NCBI GenBank assembly: GCA_017590115.1
Contig: JAGGNK010010225.1
Location: forward strand, 868,001-932,000
Origin: Montifringilla adamsi
Lineage: Eukaryota > Chordata > Aves > Passeriformes > Passeridae
Direction: 5' to 3'
DNA length: 64,000 bases
The notes beneath the pieces were generated by a model. The model was not told where the DNA came from. It did not search any database and worked only from the letters and a program-made list of their open reading frames with translations. Shown one piece after another: positions 37,101-52,100 of this stretch (the first letter of the stretch is position 1; each line of letters opens with the position of its first letter). The position numbers and the translations under genes are program-made.

Positions 37101-40100
37101 AGTGGAATGTTCCCATGCCATCTAACCAAATTCACAGAATCACAGGATATTCTGAGTTGGAAGACACACACAAGGATCATTGAGTCCAGCTCCTAAGTGC
37201 ATGAATCACACAGGGATAGAACACACAACCTTGGTGTTATTAGCACCATGCTCTGACCAGCTGAGCTGATCTCCAACTGACATGGGCCACAACAGTGCAA
37301 TTGATTCAGAAGAGCAAGGATGCAAAGCAGGGTTTTGTTGTGATTCAAACACACTGATTTTTGTTCTAAATTACTTTGAGGTGTTGTGTCAAGTTTTGTC
37401 TTGAGAGGAAAGCATTTCTTGCAGGGACTGATATATGCTGAGGCCTGCAGGTGAGCAGAATCTTGAGCTGGAATCTGTGTAAGCAATAATCCTTCTAGAG
37501 GAGTTGTCAGCATTGAAATGATGGCCATAACATGCATTTTGATCATGAGCAGAGACTTTAATACTGGCATGAGTCACCTAAAGGATTAAATAAAAATATT
37601 TTGGAAACATTCTTTGTGAATGGGGCTGACCTAATTTTAGGTCTATTAAATTATTAAATTAGTTACAAACTTTGTTGATTGCTGCCTGTTTCAGCGTCTT
37701 TGGGGCAAGATACTTGTGCCAGAACTTGTTGAGTTCATATTGCTCAGTAGAAGGAAAGAAAAACAGTGCACCTTAACCTAATGTTTGAAGCACCAAAATG
37801 CATGATTCCGGTAGTCCTGCCCACTGCAGTGACTTGATTTGCTTGGTCACTTCTGTGCACCAAGGGAGAGTATTCAGCAGGGGTTTCAACAAAACTTCAG
37901 GAATGAAAAGGATTATTAACTTCAAATTAATTTCTCTGCCAGAGTTCCTGAGATCATACCTTGAAAGACCTTGCAAAAGGGCATCTTGCCAGTCTGCCTG
38001 GAAAAGCTTAAGCCTTCCTCCTTGTCCTCATCCTTTAATAGGACTAGACTTTTACCAGAGCGGTACAAAATAATGGTAAGGCAGATCAGTTATTTCATTC
38101 CACTTTGTCCAAGGCGTAAAATTCTCCATAGAATTTCTTGATTCTGTAATTTTAAAGTTTAACAAGATTCCTGGCTAAAGGTTTCTAGTTTCTTACTCTG
38201 CCCCAGGTGGTTCTGTGCTCTGTCCTCAGGGATGCTGGGGAGGCAGAAGAGCATACTTTAAAAAGTAGTTTAACAGAACCTGTAAAAAGACACTTACCAC
38301 TTGCTTGCAGTTAAAATAGTGGTATTTACTCTTCCTTTTGATCTTGTGTTCTCGTGAACATCCTCCAGAGTATGTAGGAGGTTCATTCAGTTTCCCCAAT
38401 GCTTTAAAACTGTTTTCTTCAGTAGTTCTTGAAAATATAAAGAACTGCTTAATGTGAAGATTTTTTTTAACGTGGTGACAGTAGAACATTATTATAGTAA
38501 ATAAAATTTTCATCTCAGACATTTGCACAGATATTCTTCTGAGAATTAATATAATGCTGGCCCAGACTTCTCATAACTTGTCTTGCAAATCAATATTAAA
38601 TTTGAGGAGGGAAGAGAAATTGTGTATTAAATAATGTTTGATTAAAATATATTGACTGGGTTTGTACTTTCTCCCTTTAAGAATTGTTGATAATGTTTGA
38701 ACAAGCGCAGACTTTTACTGATGTTCACCAGTCTAGGCCAAAGATAGCTACTTGTCCAAACCAGACTGCCAAGAGGAACAGCAGCAAACTTAATTTCTTC
38801 CTCCCTTTGTTCAATAAAGCTGTATTTCCTTCCCACTGTCCCAAACCTCTCCTTCAACAGTTTTTGGTACCTCACAAAAGAGCATCACTGCAAAAGCAGC
38901 CTGTTACATTTCGAGTTTGTTGGGAAGGGAGGTTGTTCATCTTGAAGAGTAATGCTGATAAATGTCACTAAATAAGACCACACTCTAGTTCAACTTGTGC
39001 AACCTGTGCCTGCCTCTAAAGGGGGGAGGTGGGACCTGCTTCAGTGACCCCATTCCAGCCTCAGTCACTGGATGAACTGGGTCAGTCTCTTACAGTGTGG
39101 AGTTGCAGCACTTTTAGAAGCTGCAGTCTCTTATCTTTCTTCCGCACCCACAAACTGTCAACCCTTTGCCATGGAGCCAGAAAAGTAAACTGTGTGTTTG
39201 TATTGGTGTGGCTGTGAAGAAAGCTCATCAAATGGGAACACAGTGTAACTGACAGGGAAGTACTTTGAATGTCTGGAGCAGCAATTCCCAGAACTGCACA
39301 CTGCCCTATTTATCTCTGCAAGATATACTCATGGAGATGTAGTGGTGGTGGTTGAAGTATCAATATTGCTTATTGTTTTACTTTTCATGCAAGAGAAATG
39401 TGGGATATAGATTTGTAAAGAAGCTATGACATCTCACTTTCATGGTTCAGGTTGGAGATGCTCAATAGATGATGCTGGATTTTCTTTCTACTGTAATGAA
39501 CTAAAGTGGACATGCTTGGATCCAGCTGAGAAGGACACACTGCAGAGATCACACCTATTAATATCTTAAATTTTTCTCTGATTTGTTGTGCATATGACTT
39601 ACTCTTTTAACATACCCTTGGGGAGAAGTATTTTCTGCATACTTTCCCTTCAACCAGGCCTAAATCTGCTAGACTGAACTTCCTGTGACAAAGCCATGGC
39701 AAAATAGCTTCAATGTCACCTCATACTTAATTCAGTTCTTGAGAGCAGGACGACATTTTTTTCTCAGTACACTGGAATTGCCTTTATTTAAATGCATACC
39801 TGTGCCGTGGGAATATTTTATATGCGGCAGTGGATAAATACAGTAAAGCTTTTGACAGCTATAGAACAAGCACTCTTGTTTCTGGAAGAAACAGAGAAAA
39901 TGGGATCATTCATGTGCTGAATAGCTCAAGTGATTTCTTTTGCTTATATGCCACTCCTTAACCTCAGATACCTCTGTTGCCTCGCTGTTGCACTGACAGC
40001 GCTGCTGAAATCAAACGACAATTCTTGTCCTAGAAAACGACAGACACACCTGTGAAACCAGTGCCGCAAGGAACATCTGCGGGTGCCACGGGGCGGGGAC

Positions 40101-43100
40101 CCGATAGCTGCGCTGCTGTGTGTGGCTGTGCCTCTCTTACATAATGGCAGTGCGGGGCTGCCTGCAGCAGAGCCCGGGACAGCTCTGCCCGCTGCTGCCG
40201 CCGTGCTGTGACTCCGCATCATGTGATGCGGGCAGACAGGAGCTACCTTCCATGCCTTGCACTTAATCGGTCTTTAGCTCGGAGAGGTCATTCAGAGGAT
40301 GTCATAAATCGCGTCTGCAACTGCTGCAGTCTTGTGACTGCTGGGAACTTAGCTCCAGGGGAAATAATGTTCCTAGTTTTGCTCGTTTTCTGTGGTAATT
40401 CCGCAGTCTTTAAAGCCGGTACCTCTAAAACCTTAAAATTTTACTCATTTGCTAGCAGCAGTCTGCCCTTTTTTTTTTTTTTTTTTCCCCTTAGTTGCCC
40501 TGTGCAGACAAAACCTGGAAAATATCCCTTTTCTAATCATAGAAAATGGATTTCATTTGCTGGATTTTGGAATAATACTACTTGAAATCATTAGGTCTTA
40601 AAAAATAAATACCAGAGTACATCTCACTGAGATTGAGTGATATGTCTAGGAATTTCATGGTATTTCTTTCCTTGAATTTCTCACTGTTTTGATCTAATAC
40701 AGATTATTTGCAGATCAGGACTTTTCCCCTTTTTTTTTCTAAAGAAGTATAAAAGAATAACAGCAGCTCCTTCTGGCTCAGAAACTGCTCCAAGGGCAGA
40801 TCAATTTGAAACTACTGCCTGAAATGTCATTTGTAATTTATTTTTTTTCCTTCAGATTAAAATCTTGCTTTAAAACCTGCTGCCCTTTGATTACTTAAAT
40901 AGTCCTTTGCTTCTGAGCTGCAGACTCAGCCCTTCAATGCACAAAAGAAGTCAGTCCAGCTTTTGTAGGGGATTCCAGTGATAAAACAAGCCAAACTCTT
41001 CAGAAACAAGCTGGGTGAAAACACTGCTAGTGTCATAGAGTATTCTCACTTCTGAGCTGGGGATTCTTATCACTGCTTACACAGGGGAAAGATTACCAGT
41101 TTCTAGTTTCTAGTCTAGTTTCTAGTATTTTTAACATAATCCAGTGATTGTAGAACAGGATGTAAAACACTTACTGACATAGGTACAAAATGCTAGACTT
41201 GCCTATTCTGTCCTCCCTGGGGAACCTCTTTGCTCCCCAAAGTTTGCGTAACTTTGTCTCACGTGGCTACAGATTTGCTCAGCTCCAGAAATAACCCCAA
41301 GTTCTAACACAAAGCTCAACATGAGAAACTTCACTGCTGTTTAGTGCTGAATTATATTAACACTCATGAAACCTGGTTAAAACTTCCTCATAAAAACCTC
41401 AACTTCCATTTGAACCCTGCACTACCAGCTATCTGTAATTTGAAGCCTTATCAGATTTCCATAATTTTGACCATGTTCCTCATGCCCTCCTTCCTTGTGT
41501 GAAGTTTAATTAGGTACTATTCATGTGTATTGTTAGGTATTTGATAGCCCCTGTGTAGCTAAGCAAGAGTGTAGTATTCACTGTAAATTTTTAGCTCATA
41601 AATAATGTTTATTTGTTTGGAATGAAGAGGTGGAGGAAGGAATTGTTTGATTAACACTTACCTTTTTTCTTCTCCCAGTTCCAAGTAAGTCTATTTTAAT
41701 ATATGGCTTTATTAGCTGAAATTATGTCATAATGGTGTTTAGTAGTTTTGGTAGCCTCTAAATTGAAAAAAAACAAGGAGAAAAATAAAACTTTAAGTGG
41801 CTGTAGAAATATACTGCCGGATTATGGGCATGTAACTTGGAACAAATACTGGAGAAGTGTCTTTGGGAACGTTTGGTTTTTTAAACACATCTTCCACGTT
41901 AATCTTTTTGTGTTATTGTTGGTGAATGATCATGATTGCTGAGTACTGTTGGAATTTTACTTGGTTTTTTTTTATTTTACTTACTCATTTTAAAATTTCA
42001 AAGAAAGGTTTATTGATTTTTTTTTGGGGGGGGGTGGGGGTTTTCATCATCTTGCAATTCAATATCTACGTACTCAGTATCTCACTGGGATAGTAATAAC
42101 CTGTAGGTACCTGTTAGTACCAGAAATATTGTATCTCTATGCTTGCTGCAATAAATTATAATACTGGATAATGGGTTAGTGTAGAGTAGAAAAACTGAGA
42201 TAACTTTGAAAACTGACTCAATATCTGATGTTATCAGAACGTTTGCATTTAGACATGTTTTGCATTCCATCTATATCACAAGGATAATTGCATTTAAAAT
42301 AGGAATAGCTTGTAAAAAGCAGTCTGTCTGCTGCAAACAGAAAAGACAGACAAGTAAAAATTATGCAGTGATTTATATCCTTATCCTGTGTATGCATATT
42401 AACACAAGACACTGTGTTCATCTGGAGAAGGCTGATCCGGAGCCTGCTGGGAAAAGTACCTTCTAGGCCTAGCACCTGGCACTGGGGCTAATAAGCCAGA
42501 CTTCATGCACACTGGCTTTTGGCACCAGTGCTTTCATTGTGTGTTGCTTGTTAATGCATCCTATCTTCCCTAAGAATAGTGTCTTAGTCACACACACCTG
42601 CTTCTTCTCCCCCCCTCCTGTTTTACCTTAGGCTCATAGTTTCATCTTTCATGCCATCTCCCTGTGCACTCATTTTGCATCAGATCAAACCAAACTCCTC
42701 TGCTTGCAATGAGTCAGTTACTTGGCCAATGTTAAAAGACTGGAAAAAAGATTTGGCAAAACTCTCATTGTGCTTCGGGCACCTATAGGAAGCCTGGAAT
42801 AGGAACCTGAAAAAGGACAAAGTGAACAAAACATGGAATCAAATCCTTCATCCGACTTCAAAACAAGTCACCATTAAAGTAACCCATATTACCCAGACTA
42901 ATAGGATAACTTCATCTGAGCTGCTTCTTTTCATTCCCTCTCTCTGGCTCTGTTGTTCAGGAACACTTACTGCCCTACCCTTTCCTTCTGTGAAGTGTTC
43001 TAATGTGCTTGTTTTGTCTACCTTCTGTCATGTGAGAGTTCTCTCACACATTTCATTAGGTCAGTGTGTCCCCATCACACTCCTAGTTCCTTGCAGACCA

Positions 43101-46100
43101 TGAAGAATGAAACATCTTATTTGAAAATCTTTGCAAAGCAATTTCTCTGGCTTCTGGCTGTAGTTTCAGTGATGGTGAACGGTTGAAGACTCGCCATTTG
43201 GAAAACTCTTCTCTGCAATCTTTTAGATCTTCTGTTGCATTGGGAATAAAATAAATTTATTCACTTAAACAAGCTGACAAAGCAAAAGGGATTTCCTAAA
43301 CTCAGTGGGGATCTTTTTGAATGGCCACATCCACATCCTGCACTTGTGAGATCTTAACCAACTTAGATCTTTCCTTCAGCTTGATCAGTCAGTCATCTTC
43401 TGTTGTTTCCTCTGCCACATCCGTGCTCTGCCTTACCTGCTAAGTTTTTAGAACATTGTTGGTGATATCGTCTAGTCTCGATTTGCAAATGTTGCTCATT
43501 TTAACAGACTTACTGCATCTGAGTGAAATCTTCCTTCTGACTGTAAAGTTATGGGAAGAGACCTGTTTCTACACAGTATTTCGAAGGAATTCTTCACTCT
43601 TCCCCTGACCACAGTGGTAGCTTTTCTTCATGAAATCATTAACTCAGATACCCAAGTGATTTACTACCAGAAGAAGCTTTTATAGATAAATATTCTTGGG
43701 GTTATATGCCTTGGTGGGGTTGGGTTTTTTTTTGTTGTTTTGGTTAGTTGGTTGAGTGGTTGGGGTGGTTTTTTTTGTGTATTTGGGTTTATGTATGTTT
43801 GGTTTTGGGTTTTGATATTTTTTTTACCTTTGGTAAAGAAGTTAGCTGCTATGCAAGGCAAGCTGGAATTCAGGTCTCTCATTTTTCTTGAGTGTACCCT
43901 GCATGGTAACCCTGTCTGTTGCTTAAACGGAAACTGTATGGTTCACTCACCTTTGAACTGGATATCTGGACTGCAGTTCCAAGTTTTCAATAGACGTAAG
44001 GTGATTTTTCATCTGTCATAGCAGTTTCTTAGTACTGGTATAGATTGGTGGATATGCATAAGCAGCACTTAAATATTTTGCTTTGTTTTACTCCTGAACA
44101 AACAAAAATGATAAAAGATCTGCATGTGTGGATCCCAGTCTTCAATTCTTTCCTGCCTGCTTCTTTCAAGTTACTTTCATCCCAGCTCTATTCTATCTCC
44201 AGCTCTCCGTAAAAAAGGAACCTCTCTAAATGCAGCAGACTCCGTCAGCAATACAATCTGGTTGCCTCTGGCCATTTAATCAACCACTCCTCCTTTTGTA
44301 GCATACTTGTGGTGTAAGATCCTTTTTGATGGTAAACTCAGCCTTGAGAAGTGTAAATCATTCTTCCCTGATGGAGCCAAGGAGGATGTATTCCCCAAGT
44401 GATCCTCTTTTTACACTGTTTCCTAAGGTATCTTGTTTTGCTGCAGTTTCATTTCTTGTGGGTTTGCCCCTTTACATGCTGCTTTTAACTCCCGACATTC
44501 AAGATTAACACTCGATAACCTGAGAGGTCATGTAATACTGGTGAAAACCCAAGAAAACAGCCTGAAGGCAGCTTCCTTATTCCATGTGCTGCAAGGAGCA
44601 GCTTTGTTTCAGCCAGCATGTGCTAGGGTACACCGTTCGTGGTGGGATTTCACAAGGGGCACAAGTTTGCCATGGCTGCATTCAAGACTTTTTCACCCAA
44701 TCACCTTCTGAGAAGACAATATTTAGAAGTATTGTCCCCCAGAAGCAATGTTTCTGACAGGAGCGGGTAAGCCTTGGGACAAAATAGATCATGCCAAGGA
44801 AGACTCTTCAAAAACAAGGTGCCCCTTGAGTCACTCAAAAAACAAATATATGTCAGTTTACTTGAAGTGGGGACTCAGTATAAGATGGGTAAGGCTGGCA
44901 AAAAGTCTTTTTACATTATATTCTGGAGGACAAGACTGTTTATTTGTGGTTCATTTATGAACAGGTGCAGCTCTTTGGCCCATACCTAGACTAAAATTTC
45001 ATGGTACTTACAAATGTGGTGAATGGAACTTATCTTTAGTAGTCAGTGCAACAGAATAATTTAGCTATCTTGAGATTATTTAATGTCCAAAGGCATCTTA
45101 AACTGCAAGCAGACTGATTAAACAGTGGACAGACATTGGAAAAAACTTAAGCATATATTTTAGGGTCACAATCAGATAATTGTTTTGAGAGCAAATCTTG
45201 AATTACTGTGGAAAGGCATAGTCACTAGCAATAAATCTCATGATGGGAGGACAAGACAATTCATGGCCAGTTGGGCTAATAGGATTTATCTAGTATGAAT
45301 ACCTATTTCACCCCAACACTTTCTGTCAACAGTGTAAATATGGACTAAGAAAGCTGGTACACTGATAACAATAGCACAGGAATGGCTGTGGATGTGGATG
45401 CTTGGAAGTGAGGAGTTTTATTTCTCTGACTACTTGGCCTTTTTTGCAAAGCGTAGCTCTTCACTGGGAGCCCTGAGGTGCAAACTTGACTTTGTCTGCA
45501 GGCAAGATACCTTAATTGCACATTGTATCAAGCCTGTGTTATTTATACTTGGGATTTAATTTCTGGGTTTTTTTCAGAACCATAACTTGTATTGGCACCC
45601 TGTGTCATATAGCTCCAGCTAGGTCTCCCCTGTCGTCACTGAAGCTAAATCTCTCTACAAAAGAGCTCAGTTTTTTTCAGTGTGCAAATCCTTCTGCCTT
45701 CTCTATTAATTAGCTACCTGGATACAATTCTATTTAGGTAAATTATCACTACGTAACACAGACTTTTTTACTCCTGCTCACTTAAATGTATTTCTATCAC
45801 TACTGTTTCAGTTTTTATCCTTATCTCACCAGAAGTATTTTTTCTCTACCATCGACCTGATGGTTATCTGTCTGAACAGGAAGCATCTAGCTATTTCTCA
45901 GAATTTACTAAGCTCTGAATGTCCCACAAAAATTTAAATCCAGTTCTTCAAATGTGGGTTAGCTAAGAAACAATGAAACTTCTGCAGCCATCTCCTTCTA
46001 TCTCAGCCTGGTGTTGCTACACAAGTATTGCCACTTAGGCCTAATTCTGCAAATTGTTTTCTTGTGTGACTTTCCCTTTGTGTTTTGCATGCTCCCTCCC

Positions 46101-49100
46101 CTTTACTTTTGTGTTTTAAGAAGAGGGAGCACCAAAGACAGGAGGCAATGTGTGTGCAGGAAGTCCTTCCTGAGGGATATCTGTTTGTACATAACTATCT
46201 CAGTCCTGGACCAACACTGAGCAATGTGAGAGGGATGGGGAAAGCAAGGATAACACCTGGACTTCGAGTAGGAAATTGTAATGGGCTGCCATGTTGCAAG
46301 GGCTGAAGAGTGAGATGCTGAAAAATATCACCACACTCCCCAAGCCAGCAATTCATCAAGCACTTTGTCAGTATTTGATGAAGTGTCACATTTGTTGTAG
46401 CTTGCTAGCTTGCTTTTGAGAGGTTTAGTTTTTGTATATTGTGGCTGGGAGAATATTTGTGGCTTGCTTAAGTTCTAGGTCTTACCTCATGAGTCATGTT
46501 TGAGATGATTGTATGCACAAAAAGTTACCACCTGTGCTTGTTTGATTAGCACAAGGGTATTGGGTTTTTTCAGCAGCACAGAAGGGAATTTGGATTTAAG
46601 TAGTTCAGGGGAATTTGGATTTAAGTTATTTACAAGCTCAACTATGTGATGTTGTGAATCCTGAAAACTGCTTTGCTGTGGTACAAGTTAAAATATTGTA
46701 TGTTAAATATCTTTCCTTTTAAATTTGATCCAGAGGAGATGGTTTATACTAGAGCAAAAAGAAATCTTTCTAGTTAGGAACCCACTGCTTCTTCACTATG
46801 CTGCTGAGGGTAGTGAAGTTCCACTTCTGGCTGTGAAGGCACAATCTTCATAGGTGAACTAAGCTAATGGCTTCAGCTCTGCCTTGCTCAGTCTGCTGAC
46901 TGATCCTATAGCTGTGAAAGCTGAGTGGCAAAATAAACATCTGCAGTGACAACTGAATGATGTTCCTCCTGTTGGGAGCTCTGAGCACTTAAGAATCACC
47001 TTTCCTTCAGAGTGTCTTTCTGCCTCAACATTTGAGCAGCAGTAGATGGCTGACCTGGTCATCCAAGAATGATCCCTAGAGAATCAAGAGTATTCCTCTT
47101 GTGGCAGCCAGAATGCTGAAGACCAGCTGTAATGTCAAAGAACTGCTGGCTCTCCTAGTGCTTAGGATGGACTGGGAAAGACAGGTTTTGCTTGCAGTCA
47201 ATACCAGTTTGCAAAGCTCAGTCACTGAGCTACATGGGAGACCCACTTCCTGTGCATGATGGTTTTCTTTCCATTCTAGTGTCTACTTCTCCCAAGAACA
47301 TTAACCCCATATAAAAAGGCTGTCCATATTATTTGTATCAGATAGTTAAAAATATTTCTCTCTTCCTCCTTCCTCCAGTGCCTGCTGTGCAGCAGAAAAT
47401 GAAATGAGATGATGGAGGGCAGGAGGAGTGGTAGAAAATCCAGGTCTAGAAAGAACACATTTTAGGGAAAATGAGTTTGAAGAGGAGGAAAGCATAGTAA
47501 GAAACAGCCAGAAAGAAACAGAGAGGGAGAAAACCAGATGTGACAGAAGCCATAAAGATTTAGTAAATGAAGTCAGTAACATTTAATAAGTGTGTAATCA
47601 CATACATGAATGCTTACTGCTGAATAGTAAGGTTCCTGTGGAAACGTGTAGGTCCTTCTTGACTCTTTGTGGTATCAGCAAAGGTGATAACAGTAAAATG
47701 TAAATTACTGCAATATGGATAAATTCATGCTCTACATGTGAACAAATATATTGGTTTCTAGATGTATAGAGCTCTGCACACTCCATTTAAAAACCAGCAG
47801 AGACAGTTTCTAGTACTTTACTAAGACAATTTTAGTCATCAGCTTCAAAACAGATACATGGTAATATGTACTATTTAATAAAGTTTCATCAGTATTTTTT
47901 AATGGCTGTTGTTTTACCAATTTTAGTGCCAATACTGTTCAAAAGGTGTGTTTCAATTAAGTTTCACCTGTGTTCCCGAAACAGTTGACCTTTGTGGTGT
48001 CCTTCACTAGTAAGCTAGCTGTGATGGCAGCTTCCATGGACATTTAAGGTTTTAAATTTTAGAAAAAATACAGACATTTTGAAATATTGTCAATCTGAAT
48101 TGGGTCAAGGTGTTTCTAACTTAGTGTTCTGTTTCCAGTGAATACCCAGAGAAGTAAAATAATGCAGCTATAAATTGATAGCTCCCAAAATATATTGACA
48201 TCTCCATGATTTGTGGCTTCAAGTTTCTTGAGCCTAGGGCTATATTTGTATATATGCCTGTGTTTTAAAAGGCAAAGCAAAACGCATCAGAACAGATTTT
48301 AATTACCTTATCCAGAAGGTATGCATGCATACGCTTTTGCAGTCCTCAGTTTAAAGACAATTTAATCACAGATATTGCCTATAATCCTAATCATGGCTGA
48401 GTTAGTGACTTTCATAATTATTAGATGTCTTTTCAAAAGTTCTAAGAAAAGTTTTTAATTGGTAAAATATTATGCCAGAATGCCTGTTTTTTAATCCTCT
48501 ACTACTTATTTTGCTATAAATACAGAAATGTGTAGAATTTATTTTCCAGTAAAGATAAAAGCAGAAGTTTAGGAGGAAAAATTACTGACAACCCAAAGTT
48601 AAAACAGTAGTAGCCAGGGATAGAGGAGAAGAGGAAGAAGTATTTGAGCAGACTCAGGAGGGAAAATACTATGCTCTTTTGCAAGATTTCATCTTTGACA
48701 CCAGTCTTTGGCTAGTGAGTACTTGCTCAAGTAGCTGGGAAGGTGGAGGAGTGTTTACCTCCTGTTAGGGACAGTGCATGTGGATGTGAGGGTGTGGTAT
48801 TTGTGTATGTACCCACATGTGGGTGAAATGGAAAAATGTGGCTTGTTTCCTCTTCCCACTTCCATTTAGGTAATACGCTGATATAAATGTTTTAATCATA
48901 ACATTGATGAAGTTTTAAGGTGCTTTACTCCTTCTTTTGGTTTGTGTGTTTTGTTGTTGGTTTGGGTTTTTTAAGGGAAAAATTTTAAAATGAAATGTAT
49001 CTGCTGAATCACTCTGCTGCAAGAAAAGGTCAAAACAAAAAAACTCTTCAGACTGCAGTGGTTCTGTGCAAAATGATACACAGATTTTTCTGTAACAGAT

Positions 49101-52100
49101 GTGTTTAAAAGTCATTTTTAAATGGCCCTTAAACTGACTTCTATCTGATACAAGCCAGTGTTGGTGTAGGAGAGTGTTGTATAAAACAAGTACAGAACAA
49201 ATTCTGACCAGATGCAGGTCTAACCAGATTATTCTCTCCTTTTTCTTTGTCTGAGATTGATGATCCGAATCATCACCTAAAATGGTCAAAAGGTAGTCAT
49301 ATCTAAGGTGACATAGGTCTGTGAAGGATTGGTTTTGCTGTCATCACTCTACGTGTGTAATTAGTGATAAGGTAATTATATGGGTTTGGAGTATGGTAAC
49401 GTGCAAGTTACACACGGGCATTTACAGCAGTTGTTTTTTTTGCACTCATACGTTCAGTGTTTATGCACAAGAGCATTAGGTAGGATTCATGAGGTTTTGA
49501 CAAGCAGGGAATGCTGATTCCTCATTATTCCCGAGGAAGAGGAGCATTGAGACCTGTTACCATAACCTCTCCTGCAGGAATGGCAGAGCTGTTCCATGTT
49601 TCTGAGGTCCAGTCTGTGCTAGACGTCATTCGCACCAGCTCCCTCTGGCATGACTGGCCAAAGCCCAGTGTGTGCCTGGTGCTTCATCCTAGTTGGAAAG
49701 CCTGGGGTGAAGCCAGGCAGGGCAGCAATCTGTTTGCCAGGGACTTGTGCAGTAGGGCCAGTACTGCCAAGAGGGAGAGTACAGGAATACTGGAGGGAAA
49801 ATAAAAGGAGTGTCAGACACTTACGCCAGGGCTGGTGGGAGGTACAAATGTTTGAATTGGCATCATGCCCTAATGTTAGCCAAAAGGTGCAGAACCTTGT
49901 TAAATTGCTCAGTGGGAGTTCAGACCCAAGCATTGTGCAGTCTAGGGAGCGCAGGATAAGCCAGACATGTACAACAGAGAACGATGGAAAAGCTGTTCAC
50001 AGGAATGCTTTCTTTTATAAACTGTGTTTTTATCGGACAGCTTTTCAATTTCTCTTATCAAAGCTTGACTAAATGCTTCCCTCTTGAGAGTACTTGAGGG
50101 AGTGAGACTGGGATTTAATCCACTAGAGGTATCTTTGTCCCATTTTGGTTTGGGTAGCAGCTGCTGATCTGATAAAGGGACTCTGTGAAAAAAGTTACTT
50201 TTTAAAATATGCTCTGTATGTATGATACATGCTTGAATTATTAATTATTAATGGTGCTTCCTGCCACCTAACTGTGAGAAGAGAACTGCTCACAGGAGTT
50301 CTTATAAAGTTGTGCAAAGAGGTGGTCTAGGAGGATGAAGTCTGACAGCATCAGAGAAAGATTGATATCTCTCTAGCCAGACAGTGTCTGGAGAGTGTTT
50401 GCCTCCTGGTCAGATATTAGAATACCTTTGTATTAAAAAAACCCCAAACAACCAAATACCAAAATCCAACCTCAAGGAAGTATTTATCCTTAGCACCCTC
50501 TTTTGGGCAAGTTGACAGGTAAGAGTTCTTAAAATATTTTCTATTGTTTTAAATTACCTTGTCTCCCTAGTATCGCTAATGTTCTGAGAAGTTTACAGTT
50601 TCTGATTGAACAACAGAAGTTTACTGTGCATAAAATGTTTTAAAACATTTTAAAATTTTCTTTGTTGTGGTGGATGTATATTTTATATTTTTGTTTTGAA
50701 TATTTTTCTTTATAATAGTTCACTGCATGCTAGATATTTTTCACATCTCCATGAAGGTGCTACACACGTGGTATTATACAGGATTTTTAGCATATCCAGT
50801 GAATGTAGTGGAGACTGAAATAACCAGTGCTTTAGAAACCCAAGCACTTGCAAGACAGTTGACTGTCATTTAGTGGAAACAATGTAGACCTAATTTCCTT
50901 TTACTTTCTTGCTGCCATGGTAGCTTTCTAGTAGTCTGTCATTCTTTGTGTTTGGAATGCCAGTGGCGATGGAGCCACAGGAGAGAACAGCATAGAGCTG
51001 CTGGTTTCTCAGTCATAGCTACAAAAAGTACTCTCCATAAGCAATCACTTGAGGTGCTTTTTGGCAATGAAAAGGAAGCTTTTCCCATGAAACCATGGAA
51101 ACTTGAACATGTGGATTTACTTTGCCAAGCGTGCACCTTTCTGATCTGCCAGTTGGGTTGCTACGTGGTCTCTAGTTGGGAGTGCCCTGTGGAGCATGAG
51201 GTTGTGTCTAACAGGGGCTTCTAATCTGCATCTGGCAAAGAAGACCTTATGTGATCTTCTGTTTGTGCTGACTGAATTCTGCATCCCACATTCTGGCTAA
51301 TAGAAGTGTCCAAGAGAGAAGGTTTTTATTAAAAATAATATGTTTTCCCAGAAACTTCTTAGTGAAAGCCAACTCTTTTGCATTCCTAATAATTTACTTT
51401 TTCCTCCTTTGTTCTCGGACTTGGTAATGCTGCAAAAAATTTAGTGTCTCCAGGACTCATTGGAGCTATACAGCAATGACCTTTCCTTCATGGAAATCTC
51501 ACATTCCTACAGTTGGCAGTTTTGTACTTTACACTGAGAAAAAGGTGGCTGGGATGTAGAACATGCTAGTGTGGTGAGAAGTTGAAGGTGTGAAATATGA
51601 GTTACTAGCAAGGCTGGTGGAAGAAAGCCAGATGTATAGAAGAGAGATGAGTAGGAGAGTAGAAAAATCAAATGACAGGCTAAGTGTTTAGAAGCTAGGA
51701 AGAACTTTACCTGTTTTTTTACCTACAGTGCCTTGTCAGAGAAATGTTACATTCAGGCTTGAACTTAATTTCCACGTTGAAAACTGAGCATGGATTCTCA
51801 TCATTAATCTTCAGTCAGTTGGTGTGTCACTGATCCTTACCTTTCTGCAGGACAAAATACCTTCTTCTAGAGCTATCCTTGATGTTCTGAATAAAGAACA
51901 TTTTGCTTGTAGTATTCTGGTTCTTAACCATTTCACTTTGTGCTCTTTCCTCAGAGGATGTGCTGAGTAAAGACGCTGGGGAGTGTGCAATATGCCTGGA
52001 AGAGCTGCAGCAAGGAGATACTATAGCACGGCTGCCTTGCCTCTGCATATATCATAAAGGGCAAGTATTCCTTAGGATGGATGTAAAATTCCACAAGGTT

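Larger units (their letters stand above)
32236..51954 (+). other. ZNRF2: ZNRF2 intron 2 (19.7 kb)
   Basis: Donor G|GTAAGA, acceptor CTTTCCTCAG|AGGATG. Mostly AT-rich unique sequence. Named contents, listed separately, are a CR1 fragment (33.2 kb), a hairpin (35.6 kb), a tRNA-derived SINE (37.1 kb), a CpG-rich patch (40.0-40.3 kb), G-rich tracts (42.0 and 43.7 kb) and a short tandem duplication (46.6 kb). A mildly GC-rich block at 36340-36475 has no recognisable identity. No other exon is supported. Confidence 0.85.

Noticed and set aside
37205..37274. tRNA-Ile gene on the minus strand
   Set aside because: The tRNA-like part is diverged in stem bases and fused to a CR1 tail, so it is a SINE head and not a functional tRNA.
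52064..52069. GT donor after CAA as the end of exon 3
   Set aside because: It would add bases that throw exon 4 out of frame and break the conserved RING segment; the GC donor fits exactly.
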